Positions 1 to 8,145 of a stretch of 64,000 bases of DNA are shown here, one piece after another. Where the stretch lies: positions 2,944,001 through 3,008,000 of the forward strand of contig NZ_CP045200.1 in assembly GCF_018636735.1 (NCBI RefSeq). Direction: 5' to 3'. Made by a program: the position numbers and the translations under genes. The notes under the pieces were generated by a model. The model ran no database searches and had not been told where the DNA came from. It saw only the letters and a list, made by a program, of their open reading frames with translations. Every line of letters begins with the position of its first letter. Position 1 is the first letter of the stretch. The DNA comes from Erythrobacter sp. 3-20A1M. Its GTDB lineage: Bacteria > Pseudomonadota > Alphaproteobacteria > Sphingomonadales > Sphingomonadaceae.

Positions 1-924
1 CCCGTCGCGAATGGACGGTGGCACCGCCTTGATCGCGTTACGGCCCGAGATGACGATCACCGGCATGGTCATCAGAGCCAGGGTCATGCCCCCGATCAGC
101 GGGGCCGAGCGCATGTTCGGAAAGATGAACAGGAAGACCGAAAGGCCGAGCAGGCCGAAGATGATCGACGGCACCGCGGCCAGATTGTTGATCGAAACCT
201 CTATGATGTCGGTCCAGCGGTTCTTTGGCGCATATTCCTCGAGATAGAGGGCGGAGAGGACGCCGACAGGAAACGCCAGAGCCAATGTGACGATCATCGT
301 CAGGATGGAGCCCTTCAATGCGCCCCAGATACCCACCTGCTGCGGATCGGTCGCGTCCGAACGGGTAAGGAACCCGCCGTCGAACCGCTCCGACAGCAGC
401 CCCTGGCTTTCCAGTCGATCCGCCAGTGCGCGCATCTCCGGAGAACCTTCGCCCGTCATCGCTTCGGCGAGGTCGCCATTGGCCGGCAGCCACACGGAGG
501 TGGTGCGCTGCAGCAGCTCGGGATCGTCGACGATGTTGTTCGCCACCTCGCGCCAGGCATCCGAGCTTAGCTGCGCGGCGCCCTGCTCACCCAGCGATTG
601 CACGGCGGCCGCTTCCACGATCTGCGGCAGGCCCTGCAACTCCAGCAACTGCACGGCACCAGGTTGCTGGAGCGTGCGCGCATCGGCGGCGAGGCCGGAG
701 CTCGCGAAATCGATCGAAACCTCCAGCTCGGCGCGCTGGAAGCCGCTCGCCCCCTTGTAGATCATGTTGCCCAGCAGCAGGCCGAGCACCAAGATCGAGA
801 ACAGGATGGCGGCGAGGCCGAACCATTTGAAGCGACGTTCCGCGGCGTAGCGGCGCTTCAGCCGGTTCTCGAACGCGGCGCTGCGGGTCGGTGCTCGTGG
901 CGGCGGGGCGGTGGTGCTACTCAT
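1..924 (-). CDS. pstA: Phosphate ABC transporter permease PstA (partial, C-terminus beyond window)
   Basis: Inner-membrane permease subunit of the high-affinity phosphate ABC importer PstSCAB. The 308 codons present run off the left edge. A cytoplasmic Arg-rich N-terminus is followed by a first membrane span at about residues 37-55. Next comes a long soluble insertion of about 130 residues, typical of alphaproteobacterial PstA (the DUF3333 type). The binding-protein-dependent transport fold then starts around residue 185, with hydrophobic spans and the EEYAPKNRWTDIIEVSINN coupling region. The ATG at 924 overlaps the end of pstC by 8 bases, so translation is probably coupled. pstB and phoU are expected just beyond the left edge, which is inference from usual gene order. 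Confidence 0.93.
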   Translation of the reverse strand, partial: MSSTTAPPPRAPTRSAAFENRLKRRYAAERRFKWFGLAAILFSILVLGLLLGNMIYKGASGFQRAELEVSIDFASSGLAADARTLQQPGAVQLLELQGLPQIVEAAAVQSLGEQGAAQLSSDAWREVANNIVDDPELLQRTTSVWLPANGDLAEAMTGEGSPEMRALADRLESQGLLSERFDGGFLTRSDATDPQQVGIWGALKGSILTMIVTLALAFPVGVLSALYLEEYAPKNRWTDIIEVSINNLAAVPSIIFGLLGLSVFLFIFPNMRSAPLIGGMTLALMTMPVIVISGRNAIKAVPPSIRDG

Positions 925-2302
925 ACGCCTCCCGGAAGCGCTTGACGACGCGCAGTGCAATGAAATTGAGCGCCAGCGTCACCATGAACAGGACGAAGCC
1001 GAGCGCGAAGGCGCTGAGCGTGGCGGGATGGTCGAAGCTGGCCTCGCCGGTCAGCAGGGCGACGATCTGGACCGTGACGGTGGTCATCGCTTCCAGCGGA
1101 TTGCCGGTCAGGTTGGCGGCGGTGGACGCAGCCATCACCACGATCATCGTCTCCCCGATGGCGCGGCTCACCGCCAGCATCACGCCCGCGACGATGCCCG
1201 GAAGGGCGGCGGGGATGAGAACGCGCTTGATGGTTTCGGACTTGGTCGCGCCCATCGCCAGACTGCCGTCGCGCATCGCGCCGGGAACCGCGGCGATGCT
1301 GTCGTCCGCCATGGAGGAAACGAACGGGATGATCATCACACCCATCACGAGCCCCGCCGCGAGCGCACTCTCGCTCGAAGCATTCGCGATGCCGACCGCC
1401 TGCGCCCCGTCGCGAATGAGCGGGGCGACCGTCAGCGCGGCGAAATAGCCGTAGACCACCGTGGGCACGCCCGCGAGTATTTCGAGCGCGGGTTTGAGCC
1501 ATCTGCGCCAAGTGGAGCTGGCATATTGGGTCAAATATATCGCGCTCATCAGGCCGAGCGGAATGGCGACTATCATCGCTATTATCGCGCCTATGAAGAT
1601 TGTGCCCCAAAATAGCGGGATCGCGCCGAAACGGTCGGGCTGGGTGGCGGAAATCGAGGCCATCGGGTCGGGTGCCCATTGGGTTCCGAACAGGAAATCG
1701 ATCGGGGAAACCATCCCGAAGAAACGCACCGTTTCAAACACCAGGCTGACGAGAATGCCGAAGGTCGTGAGGATCGCCACCAGCGAGGCGAGCAGCAAGA
1801 CCAGCATCACGGTCCGTTCCACCCGAACGCGCGCCTGGAAGCGCGGGTTGAGCCGGGTCCACGCCCACAGCCCGCATATCACTGCGATCGCGAGCGCGAG
1901 GAGGACGCCGGCCGTGCCGTAGAACTGAATCGCTTCCCGAAACGGTTGAACCAGCGCCTGCGCATCGGGGTTGAACACCGCCCGCGAATTGCCGGTAGCC
2001 ACCGCATACGCTTCCGCCAGCATGGTGTCGCGCTGGAAACCGAAGGCGGGCAGGGCCGACGCCGCCGGCGATGCCAGGACCGAGCGGTTTATCAGCATCG
2101 GGGAAACGATCCCCCAGACCAGGGCGAATACGGCCAGAGGCAGGGCGATCCACAGGGCGACGAACCAGGCGTGATAGGTCGGGCGCGCCACGATCCGCTT
2201 GGTCTGCGATTCGGCGAGGAAACGCTTCGCCTTGGCCCGGGCGGAAAGCCAGCCGATCAGCGCCAGGCCGACGACGAGCATGAAGAGAAAAGCTGGCGAC
2301 AT
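917..2302 (-). CDS. pstC: Phosphate ABC transporter permease PstC
   Basis: Partner permease of PstA in the phosphate importer. The 461-residue form from the ATG at 2302 starts directly with a membrane span (MSPAFLFMLVVGLALIGWL). The longer upstream extension to 2425 is Arg-rich and lacks family character, so it was not used. After a large periplasmic segment (about residues 70-190), the C-terminal half carries the ABC permease domain, including a PLGLMSAIYLTQYA stretch and the EAA-like loop EILAGVPTVVYGYFAA. It lies between phoR and pstA on the same strand. The periplasmic binding protein gene pstS is not in this window, so it must be elsewhere. A candidate Pho-box half site lies upstream. 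Confidence 0.94.
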   Translation of the reverse strand: MSPAFLFMLVVGLALIGWLSARAKAKRFLAESQTKRIVARPTYHAWFVALWIALPLAVFALVWGIVSPMLINRSVLASPAASALPAFGFQRDTMLAEAYAVATGNSRAVFNPDAQALVQPFREAIQFYGTAGVLLALAIAVICGLWAWTRLNPRFQARVRVERTVMLVLLLASLVAILTTFGILVSLVFETVRFFGMVSPIDFLFGTQWAPDPMASISATQPDRFGAIPLFWGTIFIGAIIAMIVAIPLGLMSAIYLTQYASSTWRRWLKPALEILAGVPTVVYGYFAALTVAPLIRDGAQAVGIANASSESALAAGLVMGVMIIPFVSSMADDSIAAVPGAMRDGSLAMGATKSETIKRVLIPAALPGIVAGVMLAVSRAIGETMIVVMAASTAANLTGNPLEAMTTVTVQIVALLTGEASFDHPATLSAFALGFVLFMVTLALNFIALRVVKRFREAYE

Positions 2303-2415
2303 GAAGGTCAGCAGAACCCTGCGGCTGGAGAACAAGAATGGCGAAACGGGTGGGCGGCAGAGAAAGGCGGCTGTTGACCGCCAGCGGAGAATCGTCCGCC
2401 TATAGACCGTTCTGT

Positions 2416-2433
2416 GTTCGAGCAATGTGACAG
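2416..2433 (-). promoter_or_regulatory. Candidate Pho box upstream of pstC
   Basis: On the minus strand, between phoR and pstC, a perfect CTGTCAC heptamer (2427-2433) is followed, after the 4-base spacing expected for PhoB, by a poor second heptamer CTCGAAC (2416-2422). PhoB sites are direct repeats resembling CTGTCAT spaced by 4 bases. Only one half is convincing, so this is a weak but well-placed candidate for phosphate control of pstCA. Confidence 0.25.
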
Positions 2434-2438
2434 CATTA

Positions 2439-3695
2439 TTACCCGTGGACCCCCACGTCCTCCTCCGGCGGAAGCCCCCCGGTTGCGCCCGCCTGTTCCG
2501 GGAGCGATTGCGACGGATCGGTTTCGACCATCGGAAGGCGCGCCGAGACGCGCGTCCCCTGGCCGGGCGTGCTTTCGATATCCAGTCGTCCCTGATGACG
2601 CTCGACGATATGCTTCACGATCGCCAGTCCCAGCCCGGTTCCACCCGCGGCGCGGCTTCGCCCGGGATCGGTGCGATAGAACCGACGCGTCAACAGGGGG
2701 ATATGTTCGGCCGGGATCCCGTCGCCGGTATCGGCCACGGACAATTGCGCGTTTCCGACACCGTACCGGGTCAGTTCGACGGTGACCGGGCCATCGGCGG
2801 CACCGTATTTCAGCGCATTGTCGACGAGGTTGCGAACGAGTTGTTCGAGCTGCTGCGCATCGCCGCGCACGACGATGTCAGGCTTGCAATGCATGGTCAG
2901 CCGGTTCCGGCGTTCATGGCCTGCACCTTCGACCGCAGCGCGGCGTACCAAGGCACCGAGATCCACATTGGTCTCAGGAAGGTCGTGCTTTTCCGCTTCG
3001 ACCCGAGATAGCGACATCAGGTCGCTCACCAGGTTCTGCATGCGCTGCGCTTCGCGGTGGATGATTTCCAGGAACCGGGTCGACGTCTTGCTGTCGATCG
3101 ACCCCGGCGCCTCCTGCAACGTTTCGATATAGCCGAGGATGGAGGCAAGGGGGGTGCGCAGTTCGTGGCTGGCATTGGCGACGAAATCGGTATGCGCGCG
3201 GCTCACATCCGCCTCGGCCGTGCGATTGGTCAGTTCGACCACGTTGAAGCCGAGGTCGCTCTGCACCTGACTGATGCGCCATATGTCCTGGCGCCGGACG
3301 AGGCCGGTCACGACCGTTTCTCCGTTACGTCCCGAGTCGAGCAATTCCACGGCATTGGGGTGGCGCAACGCGACCCGGACGTCTTGACCGATGACGTGCG
3401 CACCCAGGGTCGTGCGGGTGGCATTGTTGGCATTGACCACCCGGTTTCCGACCGTGAGCATCAGGGGTGTCGCGGAATGTTCGATGATTTGAGCGAACGT
3501 GGCGCGCATGGCTTCGGCGGTCGGGGCGGTCGATTGGGTGCGGGTTTCCGGGCTCGGCAGGATGAAGAGAGAACAGCCCCACACGAGCAGCAGACCCAGG
3601 GAAAGCTCCCACGACAATCCCGCCGCGAACGGCGCGGCAGAGCCGATCAGCGCCAGCAGCAGACCGGCAACGGGGATGCGGTGTTCCGAATCCAT
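2439..3695 (-). CDS. phoR: Phosphate regulon sensor histidine kinase PhoR
   Basis: Membrane-bound sensor kinase, 418 residues, that is expected to phosphorylate PhoB under phosphate limitation. Two closely spaced membrane spans (about 8-26 and 30-46) leave almost no periplasmic loop, as in other PhoR proteins that sense through the Pst complex. A PAS-like region (about 65-150) follows. The HisKA domain has H177 in SHELRTPLASILGYIETL. The ATPase has the N box NLVDNALKYG, the G1 box DTGDGIP, the F-box region FYRTD and the G2 box GGTGLGLAI. The C-terminal 25 residues are Pro/Gly/Glu-rich. Location directly upstream of pstC supports PhoR over a generic kinase; phoB is not in the window. Confidence 0.92.
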   Translation of the reverse strand: MDSEHRIPVAGLLLALIGSAAPFAAGLSWELSLGLLLVWGCSLFILPSPETRTQSTAPTAEAMRATFAQIIEHSATPLMLTVGNRVVNANNATRTTLGAHVIGQDVRVALRHPNAVELLDSGRNGETVVTGLVRRQDIWRISQVQSDLGFNVVELTNRTAEADVSRAHTDFVANASHELRTPLASILGYIETLQEAPGSIDSKTSTRFLEIIHREAQRMQNLVSDLMSLSRVEAEKHDLPETNVDLGALVRRAAVEGAGHERRNRLTMHCKPDIVVRGDAQQLEQLVRNLVDNALKYGAADGPVTVELTRYGVGNAQLSVADTGDGIPAEHIPLLTRRFYRTDPGRSRAAGGTGLGLAIVKHIVERHQGRLDIESTPGQGTRVSARLPMVETDPSQSLPEQAGATGGLPPEEDVGVHG

Positions 3696-3776
3696 CGCAG
3701 CGCCACTAGCGACTTTCCGTCTGGGCCACCAGCCGCGGTATCGCAGCCATTCCGGAGAGGCGAGGATAGAGAGAGA

Positions 3777-3851
3777 TGGTGACCCCTACGGGAATCGAAC
3801 CCGTGTTTCAGCCGTGAGAGGGCCGCGTCCTAACCGCTAGACGAAGGGGCC
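3777..3851 (-). tRNA. tRNA-Glu (anticodon CTC)
   Basis: On the minus strand a full cloverleaf is visible. The acceptor stem is GGCCCCT paired with AGGGGTC (one G-U). The anticodon loop CTCTCAC gives anticodon CTC, the T arm has GGTTCGATTCC, and the encoded 3' end is ACCA. It lies 40 bases from a second tRNA-Glu that differs in the anticodon. Confidence 0.97.
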
Positions 3852-3891
3852 ATGCGCGGGGGCTCGCGCCCCAAGGCATCGCGCTTTCGAA

Positions 3892-3966
3892 TGGTGACCC
3901 CTACGGGAATCGAACCCGTGTTTCAGCCGTGAAAGGGCCGCGTCCTAACCGCTAGACGAAGGGGCC
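3892..3966 (-). tRNA. tRNA-Glu (anticodon TTC)
   Basis: The minus-strand cloverleaf is essentially identical to the neighbouring tRNA-Glu(CTC), apart from the anticodon loop CTTTCAC, giving anticodon TTC. CCA is encoded. The pair looks like a tandem duplication followed by anticodon change, and the two genes are probably cotranscribed. Confidence 0.97.
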
Positions 3967-4042
3967 GGAGATACGCCATCCGGAAGCGAGCCGCGCGTTT
4001 AGAAGTGCGAATCGAACGGGTCAAGCCCCAGCGTGGAAACCC

Positions 4043-5832
4043 TCAGCGATCCGCCCAGGCAGCGTCTTCGAGGTGAAGTTCGGCCTGCGGACGAGCCCCC
4101 CAATCGTCGATCTTGGCCCGGCCCAGCAGCCACAGGCGGCGGCCGCGTTCCGCGTGGAGCAGCTGCTGGCCCCAATCCTGGCTCGCTGCGCGGAACGCGA
4201 TCGCCTTGAGCGATTGCCCGTCCCCGCCCGACACGATCAGGCGCAGGTGGTCGTGCCCGACGATGTCCGCCTTCACGAGCGATACCGGACCGATCGCGAC
4301 TCGGGGGCCGGCCAGCCCATGCCGAAAGGACCGGCCCGGTCGAGCGTCTCGATCAGGCTCGGCTGCAACCCGCCGGGCGCAAGCGCCAGATCGATCGCAG
4401 CCTCCTGCCCCGCGATGGCACGGCCGACGGACGCCGCGAGTCGTTCGTCGAGCCAGGAGGCGAACTCTTCCACGCGGTCGGCGGCAATGGTGAGGCCCGC
4501 GGCCATCGCGTGGCCGCCACCGGCCACCAGCAACCCGGCCTCGCGAGCCGCGATGATCGCGGCCCCCAGGTCCACTCCGGCGATGGATCGTCCCGACCCC
4601 TTGCCTTCGCCCGTTTCCGTGTCGGTCGCGATGACGAGCGCGGGTTTCCCGGTCTTCTCCTTGATCCGCCCGGCGACGATGCCGATCACCCCGGGGTGCC
4701 AGCCGGCCCCGAAAACAACCTGGACCGCGCGGTTGTGCTGCGCGGCGAGCTGTTCCTCCGCCGCTTCCTGTACGGCTGCCTCGATCGCGCGGCGATCCTC
4801 GTTGAGGCGCGACAGCTGTTCTGCGATCGCATTCGCTTCCGCATCGTCCGCCGTCGTCAGGAGCCGTACGCCCAGAGTCGATTCGCCGACCCGCCCGCCT
4901 GCGTTTATCCGTGGCCCCAGTGCAAAGCCCAGATCGCTACAGGCCGGCACCCGCTTGAGTCGGCTCGCATCGATCAGGGCGCTCATGCCGGTGTTCGCGC
5001 GGCGCGCCATCACCTTCAGCCCTTGCGCCACGAATGCGCGATTGAGGCCGTGCAGCGCAGCGACATCCGCTACCGTGCCCAGGGCGACCAGATCGAGCAG
5101 GCTCATCAGGTCGGGCTCGGGCCGATTTTCGAAGTAGCCACGCCGCCGCAACGTCCGCACCGTCGCAATGCCGAGCAGGAACGCGACACCCACCGCCGCG
5201 AGATGGCCGTGGGCTGCCGCCTCGTCGCTCTCATCCAGCCGGTTGGGGTTCACCATGGCGACCGCAGGTGGCAGTTCCGCCATGCATTTGTGATGATCGA
5301 CGACGATGACGTCGACGCCGGCATCGCGCGCCATCGACAGGGCGTCGTACGCCATGGCACCGCAATCCACGGTGATGACCAGGCTCGAACCCGCCTCTCC
5401 CAGCTTGACCAGCGCTTCCCCGCTGGGGCCGTAACCTTCCAGCAGGCGGTCGGGAATATAATAGTCCGCCCGATGCCCCAGCATGCCGAGCAGGCGGATC
5501 ATCAGTGCGGCACTGGTCGCCCCATCCACATCGTAATCGCCGTAGATCGTGACCTTTTCGCCCGATAGGACCGCCTGAGCGATCCGTTCCGCCGCGACGT
5601 CCATGCCGTTGAAGATCGAGGGATCGGGGAGGAAGGTGCGTAGGGTCGGTGCGAGGTTCCGCTCCACATCCTCGCGCGCGACACCGCGGGCGAGCAGCAA
5701 CTGGGTGACCACATCGTCCTCCAGCCCGATCGCGCCGCCCGAAAGATCCATATTGCCGCCGCGCCAGGTCCAAGCGCGACCGGCGAGCGAGCGGGAGACG
5801 CCGAAGACGTGGGAGGCCGGTGGTGAACGCAT
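4043..5832 (-). pseudogene. recJ: Single-stranded-DNA-specific exonuclease RecJ, frameshifted as sequenced
   Basis: RecJ is a 5'-3' single-strand DNA exonuclease of the DHH superfamily used in RecF-type recombination, mismatch repair and base-excision repair. The first frame (from the ATG at 5832) carries the nuclease motifs: IYGDYDVDGATSAALM, then VDHH near residue 160, then DHHA1-domain sequence including NPGRINAGGR-like PRINAGGRVGEST and GGGHAMAAGLTI. That frame ends at 4273 right after GPFGMGWPAP. The missing C-terminal OB-fold part (VKADIVGHDHLRLIVSGGDG onward) continues in another frame to 4043. Adding one G to the five-G run at 4303-4307 (a C on the coding strand) restores an uninterrupted protein of about 596 residues. 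The catalytic core is intact. A homopolymer sequencing error is the simplest explanation; a real mutation cannot be excluded. Confidence 0.9.
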
Positions 5833-5911
5833 CGCCCCTGAATCTAATGGCTGGGGGTTATTGCGCAATCGCGTACCGGTTGACTTTCGACAGCATTGAA
5901 GGCCGGATTGC

Positions 5912-6403
5912 ATGATGAGTGCAACATCGACCCTACTGATCGCCTGGCATAGCCGCACCGGAGCGAGCGAAGCGCTGGCCCGGGCCGCCGCGGACGCGGG
6001 TGGCGAACGAGCTCGGCTCATGAAGGCAAGCGATGTTCAGCCGTCCGACCTGCTGGACGCCGCAGCGTATCTCTTCGTTTGTCCGGAGAACCTCGCCACC
6101 ATGAGCGGAATGATGAAGGAGATGTTCGACCGCTGCTACTACCCGGTGCTGGGCCGGATCGAGGGGCGCCCCTATGCGACGATAATCGCCGCGGGGTCAG
6201 ATGGCGAAGGGGCGCAGCGCCAGATCGACCGGATCGCGAAGGGATGGCGCTTACGACGTGTGGTCGACCCGTTGATCGTCAAGACCGATGCGCGAAGTTC
6301 AGAAGAAATACTGGCGCCGAAGGCACCAACCGAACTGCAATTGGCGAACGCTGCCGAATTGGGTGAGGCCCTCAGCGAAGGTATAGCACTGGGAGTATTC
6401 TAG
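5912..6403 (+). CDS. Flavodoxin-like / NAD(P)H-dependent oxidoreductase family protein
   Basis: Small cytoplasmic protein of 163 residues with a flavodoxin-type fold. The N-terminal beta strand and phosphate loop TLLIAWHSRTGASEAL match the FMN phosphate-binding T/S-x-T-G-x-T pattern. A second strand-loop is AAYLFVCPENLATMSGMMKEMFDR, and ATIIAAGSDGEG is a third. The family moves electrons via FMN, and this protein's partner is unknown. It is transcribed divergently from recJ, with 79 bases between the starts. The ATG at 5912 is followed immediately by a second ATG, either of which could be used. Confident as to family, not as to substrate. Confidence 0.75.
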   Translation: MMSATSTLLIAWHSRTGASEALARAAADAGGERARLMKASDVQPSDLLDAAAYLFVCPENLATMSGMMKEMFDRCYYPVLGRIEGRPYATIIAAGSDGEGAQRQIDRIAKGWRLRRVVDPLIVKTDARSSEEILAPKAPTELQLANAAELGEALSEGIALGVF

Positions 6404-6450
6404 AAAATTCTCCATAATGGAGCAATTCGCGCGGCACGCACTCGACTATA

Positions 6451-7260
6451 TTGTCGAAAATTGGCATGGAGCCGGAACAGCACTTGTCACGCTGCCATGG
6501 GGGAACGACCATTTCCGTTGAGAGAACCGCTCGGGACGACGGGTCCTCCGGCGCGGCCGTGGTCCTCGTTTCCGATCCTAGCAGTCCGCTGCAAATGAAC
6601 GACGTCCCCGCTGAACTCGACCTGCATGACGATATCTTCGTTACCGTTTGCGCCGATTCTCGGATCGAACTGCGCCTGGGTGGCATGGCCTTCGACCTGG
6701 TGCCGGCATTGGCCGATGCGGGATTCGAAGACGTTGCCTTCAATCATCGTATCGAAGTGCCCAATGCGGTACGGGTAACGCCGCAATCGGCCAGGTTTCT
6801 CGTTCCCGCGCCGCATATCGCCTCCGGTAAGCGGAGCATGCCCGTGATCCGCGAATGGTTGGGACTGGCGGCGCGTCTGGTTGCATCGATGCCCCAGGTG
6901 GCGGCAGTGGGATGGACCCCGGCGAGCCTGCTGATGGACCGGGACTATTTTTGCTCGCACATCGGCCGTTGGATTCGCGGAGGGATGTTTCCCGCGTCGG
7001 TGGTGAGCGTGCTCACGCCTTCGCTCGGTGAAGCGCTGCAAAGCGAAGGGATGGCGTTCTTCAATGGTCAGGAATTACGGCTGGAGGGGAGCTTCACCCC
7101 CGGTCCAGCGACGGCCGACCGGCTGGCGCAGCGTGTTCTGGGGCATCTAGCGCATCACGGCCCGCTATCGCAGATCAAGGATTTCCTCTTGCCGGAGGGA
7201 GGCACGATGCGCCTGGAGCCGTCGCCCAATGGGCGCTTCGTGCGGGCCTATCTCCTTTAG
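6451..7260 (+). CDS. Hypothetical protein, function unknown
   Basis: No family recognised. It is a 269-residue soluble protein if translation starts at the TTG at 6451. An ATG at 6466 (residue 6) is an alternative, and homology may later favour one further in. No signal peptide or membrane span is seen. The middle contains WLGLAARLVASMPQVAAVGW and a WIRGGMFPA motif, and the C-terminus ends in an acidic-aromatic strand-like stretch. Codon use resembles its neighbours, so recent transfer is not indicated. A short inverted repeat (CTCC-ATAAT-GGAG) lies just upstream at about 6409-6424. Neighbours on the same strand are a flavodoxin-like gene and a methyltransferase, and neither gives a functional clue. 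Confidence 0.6.
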   Translation: MSKIGMEPEQHLSRCHGGTTISVERTARDDGSSGAAVVLVSDPSSPLQMNDVPAELDLHDDIFVTVCADSRIELRLGGMAFDLVPALADAGFEDVAFNHRIEVPNAVRVTPQSARFLVPAPHIASGKRSMPVIREWLGLAARLVASMPQVAAVGWTPASLLMDRDYFCSHIGRWIRGGMFPASVVSVLTPSLGEALQSEGMAFFNGQELRLEGSFTPGPATADRLAQRVLGHLAHHGPLSQIKDFLLPEGGTMRLEPSPNGRFVRAYLL

Positions 7261-7376
7261 CACGGGGCAGGCACCACGTGCGGGTCTTTACCGGCTTCGG
7301 CGGCACAGCTAGGGCGCGGCCGAGAGGTTGCCACCCCATGCTGCATTGCTCTTCCCTTCTTTCGCCGCGTCTCGGA

Positions 7377-8117
7377 ATGGTCGTTCGCACGGCGTTGCTA
7401 TCGTCGATCGGCGTGCTCGCGGCGTGCGGGGCATCGAACGCGGATTCGCACAACGCCAAGCGATCCCCGTTTCCGGACCCGGATCGTCCGGTATCGGCGC
7501 TCGGGTCCAACCAGTTCAGCACCGAGGTGAAGCGCGACAGCGTCAACGAAGCGCAGAAGGTCATGGACCTTGCCGGCATCGAAAACGGCATGACCGTCGC
7601 CGATATCGGAGCCGGGGAGGGCTACTACACCGTTCGCCTGGCCGAACGGGTCGGGCCGGGGGGGCGGGTTCTGGCACAGGACATCGATCGCGACGCGCTG
7701 GATCGCCTCGGTAAGCGGATCGAGCGCGAACGTCTCGACAACGTCTCGATCAAGCAAGGGCAGCCGTCCGATCCACGCTTGCCGGAGGGGAGCTTCGACC
7801 GGATATTCATGATCCACATGTACCACGAGATCGCGCAGCCCTACGCGTTCCTTTGGCGGATGTGGCCGTCGTTGAAGGAAGGGGGGCAGGTGATTGTTGT
7901 CGATGTCGACCGGCCGACCGATCAGCACGGCATCGCTCCGCTACTCCTTGCCTGCGAATTCGGGAGAGCGGGTTACCAGTTGGACGCATTTCGAGATGCC
8001 CCGGAAATCTCCGGGTACTATGCACAGTTCCGCAGAGCGGCTAGAAGACCTCGACCGCAGGATATCGAACCCTGCCGGGGCGGTCTCGCCGCTGGGAGCA
8101 CGGATGCGGCGAGCTAA
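7377..8117 (+). CDS. Lipoprotein-type class I SAM-dependent methyltransferase
   Basis: Rossmann-fold methyltransferase. Motif I is VADIGAGEGYYTVRLAE, an acidic residue after strand 2 lies in VLAQDIDRDAL, and a motif IV-like region is SFDRIFMIHMYHEI. Starting at the ATG at 7377 gives a 17-residue signal ending in the lipobox LAAC, so the mature protein would be lipidated at the next Cys and face the periplasm. Longer starts at 7338 or 7278 bury this signal and were not chosen. Export is odd for an enzyme family whose cofactor is cytoplasmic. Similar exported methyltransferase-fold proteins are known in sphingomonads, but their substrate is unclear. The C-terminus runs about 13 residues past the usual PRP...I.PC ending. 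Confidence 0.75.
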   Translation: MVVRTALLSSIGVLAACGASNADSHNAKRSPFPDPDRPVSALGSNQFSTEVKRDSVNEAQKVMDLAGIENGMTVADIGAGEGYYTVRLAERVGPGGRVLAQDIDRDALDRLGKRIERERLDNVSIKQGQPSDPRLPEGSFDRIFMIHMYHEIAQPYAFLWRMWPSLKEGGQVIVVDVDRPTDQHGIAPLLLACEFGRAGYQLDAFRDAPEISGYYAQFRRAARRPRPQDIEPCRGGLAAGSTDAAS

Positions 8118-8145
8118 GTCGCTTTAGAAACGGAATTTTTGATCA

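Noticed and set aside
6404-6450. Inverted repeat CTCC-ATAAT-GGAG as a terminator of the flavodoxin-like gene
   Set aside because: Stem is only 4-6 bp and lacks a T run; it could equally be an operator, so no feature was called.
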